From the NCBI RefSeq assembly GCF_910592395.1, contig NC_088310.1, positions 6,333,501 to 6,397,500 of the forward strand: 64,000 nt of DNA, given 5' to 3'. The notes below the pieces were generated by a model. It searched no databases and had not been told where the DNA came from. It saw only the letters and a program-made list of their open reading frames with translations. The position numbers and the translations under genes are program-made. Origin of the DNA: Lineus longissimus. Lineage: Eukaryota > Nemertea > Pilidiophora > Heteronemertea > Lineidae. This document shows positions 9,576 to 23,100 of this stretch, in pieces (the first letter of the stretch is position 1; each line of letters begins with the position of its first letter).

Positions 9576-9972
9576 AGTTTGAGTTGAACTTCACTGAAAA
9601 CTAATGGTGTGTTGATGAATTCAATGGATCCTTCAATTCCTTTGATTTTCTTGCCGAACTGACCTCCGACAGATTCTGTCAATTTATTCTGATGGCAGCA
9701 CTGTTCTGATATCGACACTATCGGATAGGGTAGGAAGCAACAAAAGCCTTCAGAGAAAACTGTATTTTGTAAAGTGAGTGGATATTTACGTAAAGCTATT
9801 GTTGCCTCATTCTCAAAATCGCATTATCAAAGGACATAACCAATTTTGAAAGGAACACCCAATCTGGTTTTCCAAAAAGCCCAGCCAAAACGTCACAAGC
9901 TGTCACCCCCATGTCAATGGCGGTGACTAATTGAATGTCAGCTCTGGGAGAATACGCCAAAAAGCTAAAACA
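9576..9972 (+). promoter_or_regulatory. Upstream region / 5' UTR of PLCB
   Basis: About 400 bases between the minisatellite and the PLCB start codon. No clear TATA box or CpG-dense block is seen. An ACGTCA half-site of CRE type lies at 9890-9895. Two short upstream ORFs precede the start (9911-9934 and 9935-10003, the second overlapping it). The start itself has a favourable context, AAACAATGG. The transcription start is unknown. Confidence 0.35.
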
Positions 9973-10071
9973 ATGGCGGGTGCTAAACCTGGAGTACATG
10001 TAGTTCAGTTAAAAGCCATCTGTGTACCCGAAGCTTTAGTTGCAGGACAAAAATTCATTAAATGGGACGAT
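9973..10071 (+). CDS. PLCB1: PLCB exon 1 (start codon, residues 1-33)
   Basis: The ATG at 9973 has a strong context and begins MAGAKPGVH, as in PLCB1-type proteins. The exon ends KFIKWDD before donor GTAAGT, phase 0. KWDD is the conserved start of the PH domain. The frame extends upstream without a Met, so this start is preferred. Confidence 0.93.
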
Positions 10072-13000
10072 GTAAGTACCCTTTTCTATCATTTTTGCTT
10101 GGGTTTTGTGTTTCATTTCCGCGTTCAGGCATGTACAGTAGATCATATCATATGTAATCAGTAATGCACTACAACTACATGTAATTTTTATACGTACTAC
10201 GTATAAGCTTCTACAATGTATATGGTTATCTCAATGACCTTGAAAGAGTTATTATACTGTGCTTTCTTGGTTGGAATTCCTACCCTGTCAAGTTAAAAAA
10301 CTGAAGTAGATATCAGGCATTCCACTTTTGGCCTGTTAATGGAGGCAGTATCCTGTTTCCATGGAAACCATTTGCTGCTGTAATGCTTGTGTCCTGTAAC
10401 TGCTATGACCCTGTCATTTGTGTCAGTGTCATGGTTATATCTGACAGGTACAAATGTATGGAATGCCCCATAAAAGAATTTTGAGTTTTCTTTTGGACCA
10501 CCCTGTATGTACAGACAGTTTCTGAAATACTTGCTGTTTTAGTAACTTCACTAATTGCAGCGATGCTGGAGCAGAGTTATAAATACAGTAGAACCTCTCT
10601 ATTAAGGACACCATCGGGACTGAAAAGTGCTGTCTTTAATAGAGAGGCGTCCAGAGAACCTCTTTATTAAGGACACCATCGGGACTGAAAAGTGCTGTCC
10701 TTAATAGAGAGGTGTCCAGATTAGAGAGGTCAAAGTGAATGGAAACCACTTTGGGACCAAAACTAGTGTCCTTAATAGAGAGGTTGTCCTTAGTAGAGAG
10801 GTGTCCGTTAAGGGAGGTTCCACTGTAAATGACAAGTTTTCATGAGATACATGGACCAGTTGTTATCTCTTATGCTTTGTGTCGGGCCTCAAATTTCATT
10901 TCAAAGGGGCTCAGCACTTTTGGCGAAAAAAGGGCCTTTTTCCCCGATTTGTTATGGAGGTTTCATTGAAGAAAATCTTAACTATTATTCTTAAAGGAAG
11001 CTAGGCAGGGAAGAAAGCCTAATCTGCCATTACTTATTGTTGGGCTATGATGATGATGATGATGGTGATGATGGTGATGACGATGAAGTTTCTATGTTGT
11101 ACGTAGCATTACAGAAGGGGGAAATGATAAAAATAATAGGGGACAATGCGATTCAAGCCTTGCTTTTCGTAACAGCTGTGTTCATAGAAACCAAAATCTG
11201 CGCATTATATTCTGTCTGGTTGTATTACGATATATTGTAAAACATGGTTTATTGAGGTAATAGATTGCTATCAGATTCGGAATCAGGTGTTATGTTATGA
11301 GATGCTGTAAAAGTTCCGAGTCACTGCATCTTGACCCACCAAGTCTTGGACATCGGAAGACTGCTCCTCAAAGCTTAATACTGGGATTAGCTATTTTGAT
11401 GCAATGTTGATATCATCAGAAATTAATAAATCAGTCTTATTTCCTCATCTTCCACTCTGTCTCACATAGATGTTCTGTACGTTCTTGTGAGCATAGGCCC
11501 TATGCAAGTCTTTGACTATAGGCTACATGTACAAATTTCAGTAATATAATCAACACACAGTATCTGTAATGACTTTCTCAGGGTACAAAGTTTCTTGTTT
11601 GTGCATTCCGTCAGAACTAGACAAGATCAGTTGGGAAAAGGCTTTGGTACTGAGTTATGTTGTGAATACAACTTGTAGGATAGCTCACCTGGCTGTGCTA
11701 ACTTACAGAGTGGTGTAATATAACAACCACTGACCCAACTTCATTCAGATCATGTCTGCAGGCAAATCTGCATTTGTTCCAAGTGGTTTCTTTTCTGTGT
11801 TTGCGAGAACTTTCAACCTATCATCGCTTATAAATTGTATGTTGACTATACTGTCATAGCTTGCAAATTAGTGTGATGACAGAAGATTACATTTGTGTAC
11901 CAAACTAAGAGATTAAATAGAACATGTAAAAGCCCTATGCCCTGGATAGTAGAATGTAATTTAGACATAGGCCTACCAGATTTTGAAAAATTAGAATGAA
12001 TTTGTTTGCCACATCTTTTCGAAGATCTGTTGTTTGTATTTGAAAATCCGACCAAGTGCATATGTCATTACAGGTTTTGTTCAAAGCTCAACAACAGCGA
12101 TTCAGCGAGCGCTGTTGTTGTGCCTTGAACGAAAGTGATTTGAGCAGTGGTACTGTTGCCCGAGACCACCTTATTTCAGGGCTATCATCTTGTTTTGAGT
12201 GGTGTGGTTGCCCAACCAGATGTTTCACTTTTTCCTATACATGTATAGATATACATTGGAGGACCACTTGTTTGTGAAGAAGGAGGACCAGCTATAATTA
12301 GGAGGTTGTTTGATTAACAACTTGATGTAAGCCTTAAATCAACCACTCGCACTGGCACTGCAAACAGTGCGAATGGCAGTGGTATATGATCTGTACTACA
12401 TGTACTGTGAAATGATAGACCGCATTTAATTGCATTCAATCATCAGGCTTTTGTCAAGTGGAGGCAGGAAATTTATACCATAATGCCTATATGGCATCAT
12501 TCTGTGCAACCTAATTCAGGTAAGGTTAAATTACCAACACTGTCAGTGTCAGTGGCATAAAACTGTCTAGGTTTTTTGGAGTGTCCAGCAGGGGCATATG
12601 AGCTAAGCACGCTTGTCCTTTTATGTCTATCACTGTGTTTGAGCTACATGCAGTCTCAATTTACACAAACAGAACATGTAAATAACGTTACCTGAAAGCA
12701 AATAGACTGATTGACTCAATATTATAGCGTTTCGATACAAAAACTGCTATAAATTACGTAACATTTACAGTTTCAAGGGATGCACAGTTTCTATGTTCCA
12801 ACATCCATCCAGCTTTATGACTGGTTACTAGTATTTCAGCTCAAAATCTGAAAAAGGCAGAGTGCAGTGCTCTGACTTTTTTTCACAAATGGAAATGCAT
12901 TAATTAGCAATATGTGAAAATTGAAAAAGGCAGGGTGCTGCATCCTGCTACACTAGAACATCATAATTGCTAGATTAGCAATTAGAGATGTTAAAAATGC

Positions 13001-16000
13001 TAGCAGACATGGCAGAGTGGCTAACCTAAATAGCTTTTGAAGTAGTTACAGTTGTGAGCCAGTGAATTATTTATCAGCCTACAAAGGTAATGGATTTTTA
13101 CTCGTTTTATGCAGTTGCAATTGAAGTTCATGTGCATGCAGATCCTATTATCTTAGGGTTCTGGAAGCCCAGTTTAGAGCTGTTGCAAGTCCTAATTCCC
13201 AAAGTCCGAATCCAATTGTATCCTGTTTTTGACCTTGTATGCTGTACCCCATGGTTGCTCTCTCACATCCTCAACCCCCACCAACACCCTCACATCCACC
13301 CCTGCTCAGCGTGGGTGACAAAATATGGAAGTAATAATTGAGTGTGAAAGGAAGTAAAAAACATTCCCAGTTGTAATTCAAGAAATAACAAGGTCTGTAA
13401 AAGTGTCCACACATGATGGAACTTAAAAATTGGGAGGTCACAAGTTGTATATTTTCAGGTGGGATGTAGAAGAACGAGCTCTGGTTGTGACATCTTGTCT
13501 TATACTGCTATTTTCAATTCAATCCAGGCCAAGGTGCTTTGCTGTGCTATCATTATAGCAAGCTTACATTTGTATACTGGATGCTACATTCCAGTGGTTA
13601 GCAAGCGCTGTTGCTTTAGCTGTGTCTCTTAGCATACATGTAGCTCTTGCGGTCTGGAAATAAAACTGTTCCTGAACATGAGTTGTATGTTTTATCGACT
13701 GGCTGCTATCTCTAGCCTGTTTACACGCACCTGCATGGATGTAACTTGGGTGAATACAGGTGAACCACCGAAGTGGCCATCTCTTTTTGCCACTGCAAAT
13801 AAGCAAATCAGTTGATAGACAAAAAGAGCGTGTTGTGGAAACTCTCTTTTTGCATCATCCTTGAAAGCAATACTCGTGAATATTGGCTTACCCTCAGTCA
13901 GATGTGGCACCAGCTGCCCGCATCCATTTTTGAGTATGATTGATAACGTACTAAGGAAACCAGAAACCTGCGAGCTCCTGTGCATGTATCTAGAAGGAAC
14001 TGGGGAGGAAACAAATGGGCATATGGACAGCAGATTATATTTCAATTTGCCTGCAGCATCCATGGCATAGACTCATACCACATGCAGTTTCCCCCTTTTG
14101 CGAGTTCTCCAATGACCTTTTGATGCACGGGCCTCGTGATTCCCATTGGAGACAATTGGAAACAACACCAAAATTCACAAGGGAACAGTCTTTCTGGATA
14201 TGCAGCCTCTATGCACTTTTTGCTCATTTCACCAACTGTGCCAAACTGCAGGCCGGCCTTCCTAATCTAATTGGCCTAAATCTCCATCAAATTGCCCTTT
14301 AGAGAATGAAGTCAGTAGGCCTATGGCCCTTGGAATGAAAACACTGGGCAAGTATGTTCAAACAATGATAATACAATTACTATTAATGCAGGTTGTGTGA
14401 ATATTATTACACAGTAACAGCTATTTCCTTCAAAGGTGATGGGAAACACTAGCAGAACAACTCAACTTGTTCAATCTCCCTTTCTCAGTACCATGCTAGG
14501 TTTGATTTCTTCTTGCATTGTCATCTTCTAGTCTGTCTCATCCATACTGACACATGGCTATTTTCTAATAAAGCTTTAAAATATCAGTTTTCAGATAAAC
14601 GGTAGTTGTCTACATGAGGAATATCTCAAATGAGAGACTTCATTATAAAAAAAATTCCAAAATGAGCAAATTTGATGTAAATAGACAAGAATGTGTCCTT
14701 TTTCTCCGTATTGATATCATATTACTTCATGGCAGAGGGAAGCCTTTGCTTCCAATTTTACTTATTCATTGGGCTTTCTTACCATCCAGGACTACCTTTC
14801 CAGAATGCTCTTTCGACCAAACACCGAGTGGTTCAGCTATAATCTGATCTATGCCATTTGTGTGTTGTTGATGTCTTCAAAAGACTGTTGTACTTGCGCG
14901 TTGTCAGGAGACCTCGCGATACAAAAGACGTCAAATATCAAATCTCTTGATGGCAAACTACAGCTGCGCAGTCTACCTTCCTTGGATGACAAATATGGTT
15001 CCTCCTGATCGGAATATAACATCTCGAAACCATGGTAACGAACTGGTGTGAAGTGGATTTACATGTACATTAATGGTGCAATGGCCGCTGTACCGCAGGT
15101 ATTTTTGGTTCGCGCGAAAGGGTGCAAATCCAAAAGGAGATTGGTGATTAACTCTTTTCTCTATAGGTCTGATCAAAGCGCAACCTCATTTCCTCATTAT
15201 CTTGTAGTTGTAGGGTAGATGTTGAGGAGTGACATGTCGATTTGGAGTGGTGACACCAGGTTAAACCTGTAGTAATAGATGCGAATTGATTTCACGATTT
15301 AAAACATGGAGCAGCAGGTGGCATGGCTGGGCAAAACACTAATCTATTTCCGAGAGCCTTGTTGGACTTTCTTGGCAGTCATGAACGGCCATCAAGAGCT
15401 GAGTACCCTTGATAGGCTATGTGAACAGTCTATGATGGGCCATTGCCTTTGTGATGTGATGGGGGCAAAACATCAACATGAATATATAATATGTGATATA
15501 AAAGCAGCTTGGTACATTGAATGAAAATGCCTACAATATATGTTCTTTTCTCTTCATGAAAATAAAAGGATGTTCAAGATTTCTGTAAAGCCGTATACTC
15601 TTATGTTTTTGATTTATCTTGTCTTCTGTTCCCGCAGCACTTAAGTTGAATATATTCTGAGGGTTGAGCAATTCTAATGTGATGAAAACGACCCTCATCA
15701 AGATGGTTGATTCCCATGAGAGGCCTGACGTATCGTGTAGCTATATTGTTTTCACTTGTTTTACTGGTACATTAGCAGTGGAGCAATCACAATAATGTAG
15801 ATAATGTGCTTGGAATAACTGATAGTGATGAACTAAAATTGGAAATTTGTGTTTTAGATTCAATTTATTCGCCCTGTTGCACGATGAAAATTCAGGGGAT
15901 TGCCACATGGCTATCACAATACCATTATGCACTTTTTGGTAACCATGCTTCTCATCTTTTTTAGTCAATTTCTGGTACTTATCCATCTCATTCAGTTTCA

Positions 16001-19000
16001 CCCAACAAAATTCTGTGAACTGCAATGTGCAGTATGGCAGGTTAACTTCAGAAGTGGGTCAGTTTAGAGTGGGAAGATCCAATATTGTGTGTTTCCAAAG
16101 CCAAGGTTTTGATTGATCAATAGTTCCTATGCAAATGAAGCAATTACACCTGTCCTACTGTACCGCACTGCATGACACAATAGGCTGGTGACAGCTTCAA
16201 ACTTGGAGGAGGCATGAAATCAATCAAAACATGCAACAGCTTGCATTTAACAGTTTATTCATGCGTTATATCTCTGATTGCGGGTGTGACCTGTCAGGTG
16301 TCGGACAATATGGCATCAGTTTTATCAGTGCAACAAACCTCACTGCAACTTGGGTGAAATCAATAACTGGGCGGCTGTTTATCGTCATTGATTACCATTA
16401 TCAACACCGACGAGAATATGCAGTTTTTCTGTCGGATATTGGGTTCAGTTCTGGATTGCAACTTCAATTATATAACGGACAGTATTGTGACTGAGAGCAT
16501 CTGGTCAATAGGAAGCTTCAGGTCATTTTTACTAGATAACACATGCCAGGGGAGGAGCATGTGGATGACCATGGTATGCAATGGAGGAGCATGTGGATGA
16601 TAATAGTATACAAAAGGAGGAGTATATCACTGGTCTGTAAGAGAGGAGCATGTAGATGACCCTGGTATGTGAATGGAGGAACATGTGGCAGTCTCCTTTA
16701 AGTCAAATATAATATTCCCTGTATTTTTCAAGTATCGCTATATAAGTTGACATATATTTTTTTCTGCCCTAGAGGCTAGATGATACGTTGCATTTAAAAT
16801 CCCGATATTGTCATCTGTGGCACTTCTCATCATTTCCTTTAAAAGTGATTTGGTGTGGTGGTCCATGACAGTTCAGCGGTAAGAGCATCATTGGTGGCAA
16901 GGCAGAAAAAGATACTGGGTCAGTACGTTCTTTTTAGCATAATTCACTTTCATCCACTTAATTTTTTTGCATATTTCTCCCACCAGTTTATCTTTTGGGT
17001 CGATTCTTAGGAAATGAGAGATAAAAAGCTTTATCTGTCCTGAGAAAATTGCACCCAACAACCAAAAATATGATAACAACAATATTATTGTACATGACCC
17101 CAATATTTTTTCTTGGTTTTTAATTTCACTGAGTTAATGAACTGATGTTGGAGCTGTTGTCTAATGCCATTCATATCACCCTAGAATAATTAGTGGAGTT
17201 GGTGGGACTGGGAGTTCCAGTAAACGTTATTTTTAGTGCGAAGTTATTCATTTGATGGTGTGGCGGTTGATTACGCCAATCTACATAAAGTGGTGAGACA
17301 GAATGGGGCAACTGTGTAATACTTCATCAGTTGCTTGTGGTTTTGTTTGGTCTAATTGCAATTGTTGAGCTTTGATGCAAAAGACTTGCTAAGAGAATTT
17401 CACCATCTCCATCTTACTGCTATGGTCGGGTAGAGTGTCTTCCTCGGGGATTAAACAGTGCATGGGGTAGTGCCCAACTCCCTTGAGAAATGTTTTCGAA
17501 AATGATCATTGATTTAGGGAAAGGACAAAAACAATGAAGGTGATCGCCATCTTTCTTGCTCTGGCTGCCCTCAAACGAGGGATTTAAATCGCTCCGACCT
17601 TCGATTGTAATCACATGCGATGATAATCGCATGTTTGCATTGGTCATCGCATGTCGCAACATCAAACCCAGACGTTGCCGGTTTTACCTGCAGATGAGAG
17701 ATCCTTTTATCACACATACACCAGCGATAAAATCACTTGATTCTGATTCAGCATTTTGCATAAACCTCTGGAGAAATCATTGAAGTGCAACAATATTTCA
17801 ATAGCTTTCTGACCCACTCTAAATTCTTATACGTGTTGCTTACAATAGACCGCTGTAGGGTGTGGTCCAGATCATATAAAGGAAACAACCCGTTTCCATG
17901 GAAACCAACCAACATTTGAAGATTTTTCTGATGAATATCGATAGCCATCAGAGTATCTTGTAGCTGTGTTTGAACTTTGAGAAAAAAAATGTTGTTATTT
18001 GTCTCAATGTTGAATACATCATGTAATTCTGGGTATAGTAGTGTGTCAATTTCTGTGGGCCCTGAAGCAAAAACAGATATCTATCAATTTGAACCAACAC
18101 TGGATGTCTAAACAGATATTAAAGGTGAAATGGTGGCCATTAATGATTGATGGAGTGTAAGTTTGCATTGGAGTTCTGTTATAAGGTGGTACTCTTTAGG
18201 TATGGAGGGGGTCTTTTGGGATGTCACGTCAGTCATGTCATTGAAATTGACAGAGGCTGACACCAAAACTCCACAAAGTTTGGCGACTTCACAACAAGAT
18301 TTGCTGATCTGAAATTGAAAGCAACTTCAAAGCAATATTCTTTCTACCGGTATACCTCTGAGATTTTGAGAAACCTTTACATAAATATGCATCCTTCAGA
18401 GTATTCTTGGCAAAATGAAAAATGTGTGTCCCACTCTGCCGAAATGCAATTAGGATTCAATCTCCTGATATACAACAATATTAGATGCAAATGTGTCTCC
18501 TCCGTAAATTTCTTCAACAGCCATACTGTTAAGTTATTTCTAAATATCAAAGCTTGCTGCTAAAGCTGCTGTTCAGTTCTTCGCTGTAAACAGTCTATTC
18601 TTAGCAATGTCCCCAGGAATATATCATATTGCTATATTCTCGTTTACCACCCCAGCAAAGTCTTCCTCAGAGCTTAGAATAGCAAAGCAATTTGTTTTGG
18701 ATTAAAACTGGTTGATGATATTTTATCCTTTTTGTATCTATCTCCAATCTGGCTCTTTTGATACTCAGAGTACCCTGTTAGGAGATTCTTACCCGGAGGA
18801 TTTTTGCTCTTTCTTGTCTTGAAGATGTATTGCATTATACTGTTTCCATGGTTTCTGGTAGCTCTCTGTGATCAGACAAGACTAGGCTAACTCGTTTCTG
18901 TATCCGATGTATGTACCATAGATGTAGGATATAAAAAGAAACTGTAATGAATAGTTGATATATCTTCAGCGTGAGATTATTGTGCGTTTGTGACAAAATA

Positions 19001-20108
19001 ATACGATTTAAAATGGGTTCACTTGATTGTCAGCGTATTGGTCATTCCATTATTAAAAACACTTTATAAAGTTGATGGCATTCCATTGATTCGAAGCAAA
19101 TTTTGCCATAATCTTAAGTGCTCTAAATATGGTTATGAAGGTTGTGGTCGTTAAATTTGGCCACACGCTAATTGAGGTCATGGCCAGCATGAGGTCATGG
19201 AGGAAGGTTCGTTCTTGACCTCCTCCATGGTCATTGTTGTCCTACTCCAGGCACCTTATGGGCTTCTTCAAGGGTCATTATTGCCTTACTCCATGGTCCT
19301 TATGGACTTATTGCAAGGTTGTCATGGCCTTACTCCAGGGTCCTTTTGTACTATTTGCCAGGTCGATATTGACTTTTTTCAAGGACAGTTCGTGAGTTGC
19401 AAAGGGTATTGATAGTTCAAGTAAGAACCCAGTAGGTGGATCAGAAACTAGTCTAGGTCAGAAGAGGTGAAATTAATTTCCCGCTTTGGCCTTGATTGTG
19501 TCACATGACCCGTCACCTGTCTCTATTGCCTACAACTGAATGACTAAGTGTTCAACAATCACATTGTAAGAGCTGAACAAACAGAATCCGGGGACCAGTG
19601 TAATGCAACACCTTGTGGGTCATCAAGGAGGACTAGATGATAGCTCTTCAAAATTGCTCTCTTCCATTTGTGAAATCTATTATGTTCATTGATACTGAAT
19701 CTTCAAATCACAATTTACAACATGTTTCATCTATGGAGATGGATAAAATGTAGTTGGGACTGCCTCAACATTTCCCTCTCATGGTCAAGATTATCACATC
19801 ATCACTTAGCCTTAAATTGACCCCCTCCGGGGAAATTAGCACCAATGCTAACGTGGAGTCTGTACACTAGCTCCTCCTTCCTGGCTCCATGTTCCATTAG
19901 TGTGCAGTTCTTTATTTAGACTCTTGTTGTCATAGTGATAAGTCGGCCAACTGACAAAAATTATTGCGGATATTCAGGAGGATCATGACACTGTTGTTGA
20001 TAATAGCGGGGATGATGCTGATGCTGATGACAGCGGCAATCATTACGCTATGACAATAGTGCTGATGATGATATTGATGAAAATGTGGTAATAAAGATGA
20101 AGATGACA

Positions 20109-20166
<58 letters not shown>

Positions 20167-23100
20167 CAACGGATGATGACGGTGATGAAATGAATCAGTG
20201 TTCATTGTTTTCCCGAACATGAGAGACAGAAACTAGGCAAGCATGTTTCTGCAAGTTGTGTACCAGTCTCACTCATTCGGTTAGTCCACTCCTATAATCA
20301 TGAATTACTGCTGTGGCCAAAATGGCATTTATTTCTTTAGATTATCGAATTTTTACTCCACTGCTGAGAAACAACATAATGCCTGTGTTGAAGCCAAACA
20401 GAGCTGACGCTCTGTGAGCTAGGTTGGCACAGTCTTGACATGAAAGTTCAATTTTGCAATGTTGGTACAATGTTGGAGACCAGATGTATTGGATATTTGG
20501 CTTGGAAAGAAAGTCATCTGTCACCTTGACACTTTTTTTGTGAAGTTTAGTTAAAGATAAAGGAGTAAATGCCATTTTGTCCTTGACAGAGCCTTGTGAA
20601 GTGAGAAGTATAGATAAGCGCAATATCAAATAGGCAAAGGGCTGTGCAAGAATCATATTCAGCCTTATGTTATTCTTCAATCCTCCAGGGAAGTAAAGCG
20701 TCCATGTCACATCTGACATTTCATCTTACAATCGAATGTTAAAGGTCAAAACTTCCCCAAGGATTAATTGTCAGGTAGAACCTCCGTGATTAGGAGAATT
20801 CATTTCAAATCAGAACCTGCCTCAGAAACCAAGTGTATCTTTGTTCTTGATAGAACTATTTCTTCTCAGCCGTTATGACATTTCCCAGTTCCAGAATTGT
20901 GATGAGCAGGGCTGCTCTAACGATCATCCAACGGAACCTTTCAAGCTATGTTAAGAACTTGAGATACAGTGTGTCTCCAAAATAAGTAAAAGGGTACTGA
21001 CAAGTTGACCGCCTTCCCTTGGGATTGCGATGACATGATCTGGTAAATGAGAACCATAACTTGTTGATCGAGAGTTAGTTGCAAAGTATTGATCAGTGGT
21101 AATCAACTGCATAGAACAGGAATTTCATGCAGCCATTGCAACCCTGATGCTGCTCAATAATTACAGCACTTGGTTTAATCATTTAATGCCATGAAGCTTG
21201 TTGTTGTCATCATTAAGTCTCAGCCGGTTCCTTGTTATTTTTACTAAGTTGACAAGTAATTTATCAATCTTTATAGAAGCCTTTTTTACTCTGCAAATTC
21301 ACTGTTTCCAAACAGGAAGTTGCGCCCGTAAGTCAATCTCCTAAAAATAGACATTATGAAGTGTAAGATTTATTGCATGGCGGTAGACATCTCAGAGATT
21401 GCTAATAAGATTGATGACAGTGTTACGGCTGTAGTTAACTGTCCTTGTGAGGACTTGACAAACATGCATCAACAAGCTGACACCAGTTATTGGCGAGTGT
21501 TAATATTTTTAAGCCATTCATTGGTGATTTGAACGTAACTATGGCTGCCGCTATGCAACACTGGCTGCACCAGGGATGATGGTGTGATGGAAAGGACAAG
21601 TTCTTTTGCAACTTTGGCAATCATCATGTGCTGCAGTCACTGGAGACATGTCGCTTACCTCACTTGACAAAGTGACAGCCAGCACCGCCTAGTGGGATGC
21701 TGATAGCCTGTTTGATCAGGAGGACTTGCATGTCGGTGCGATATATAACCTGATGCAAACAATTGTGACTTGGGAAAGTTAAGGGTTTGGGAGTGGTCCA
21801 ATGCAGAAATGAAATCCCAGCACAGAAATGTTCCAAAACTGTCACCTGGCTTATCGAAGCAGAACCTCATCAATCGAACCTGCAAAGAGCCAGCCCTTGG
21901 CACATGTCATCGGCTTGATCTACTCGTTAAGGAGTTAATGAAGCAACTCGTTACACTCATTACTATCAGTTTGCCAGTCCAAGTCAATGGTAGGTGTGGT
22001 TCACTCTGGAATAATTAGTAAGAAGAGTTTTGATAATTGCTAATTGACCGATGGACTATTCTTGGGAATGGATTGGAAGGGTGGCTTGGGATTGATAGTT
22101 GATACAATATCTAAACATCAAAACATGTACTATTGTTGATGATGCTTACGACCAGTTGAGTTTCAGGTGTGCTGTGGAGACCCTGACAGCCGTTGTGAAG
22201 GTATAGAAGGGACTGGTGGATGGAGGTTTTAGTCCGTAACTACCATCACTTCTTCTGATTTCAATAATCCTCGAGTCCCCTCGACGGTGACCTATGACCT
22301 TTTATATATGGAACTCCATCAGAAAAGCAGCATGCAGATTTCTTGTTGACAGCCATCAGTGTATTGAAGACTGATTGTTAAAGGTCATATGTACCTGAAA
22401 AGTGTTCATGCTCTGGTGGATCTTTTCCTACACAGCTTGAAGACAATCTCTGCAATTTTGTTTCAAGAGCACAAGATAAATATTTGACCCGAATGGACTG
22501 TATTGTCAAAAGGTTCTTTGGGTTCCTTTCCCTGAGTTTTTGGATTCAAGACAAACCCAATTTGCCCAATTTACGATTTGCACACCTTTTAGATTGTTTT
22601 CTACACACAGACCATCATTTATCAAGCTGCGAGTGCAGTAATAGCGCCAGCTGTTGAAGGGGAGGCAGAGCTCGTAGGAGCCTTGGATGTGCGCAAGACT
22701 TGGCAACCTGCGTTTCGTGTACGTGTCTCTATGAATCTGCTTCAAAAAGGATTACACCTTTCATCGTCCACTGGCTGATGATGATATCATCGCCCACTGG
22801 CCAATGATGAAACCAAATGTTTTGATTGGCAGAAGCAACACTAGCAAAACACTGCAGATCTGCGAGTTGTGCCGTAGGACTGACCAGGATAACATTAGAT
22901 CTGGAATTGCATTTCTTGGCTAAAAACAACATAAGAGGGAGACTTTCCTTGTCACGAAACCTATTTACATGATATCATTCAAAGACCACTCTTTCTTGGA
23001 ACTTGCTTGTGAATTAGGCTCGTGTCCTGAGAGGTATTGATTTTGTCGGCCACTGACGTAAAGGCCAGCATGCTTACTTGACTGCTTCCGATTGACTATG

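Noticed and set aside
13692-14302. Cluster of overlapping open frames on both strands
   Set aside because: Low stop density only; no conserved motif, repeat or splice pattern.
16869-16935. Functional tRNA gene
   Set aside because: The A and B boxes are only approximate and no acceptor stem pairs; kept only as a weak SINE trace.
19930-20220. Poly-serine protein on the minus strand
   Set aside because: It is only the translation of the GAT microsatellite.
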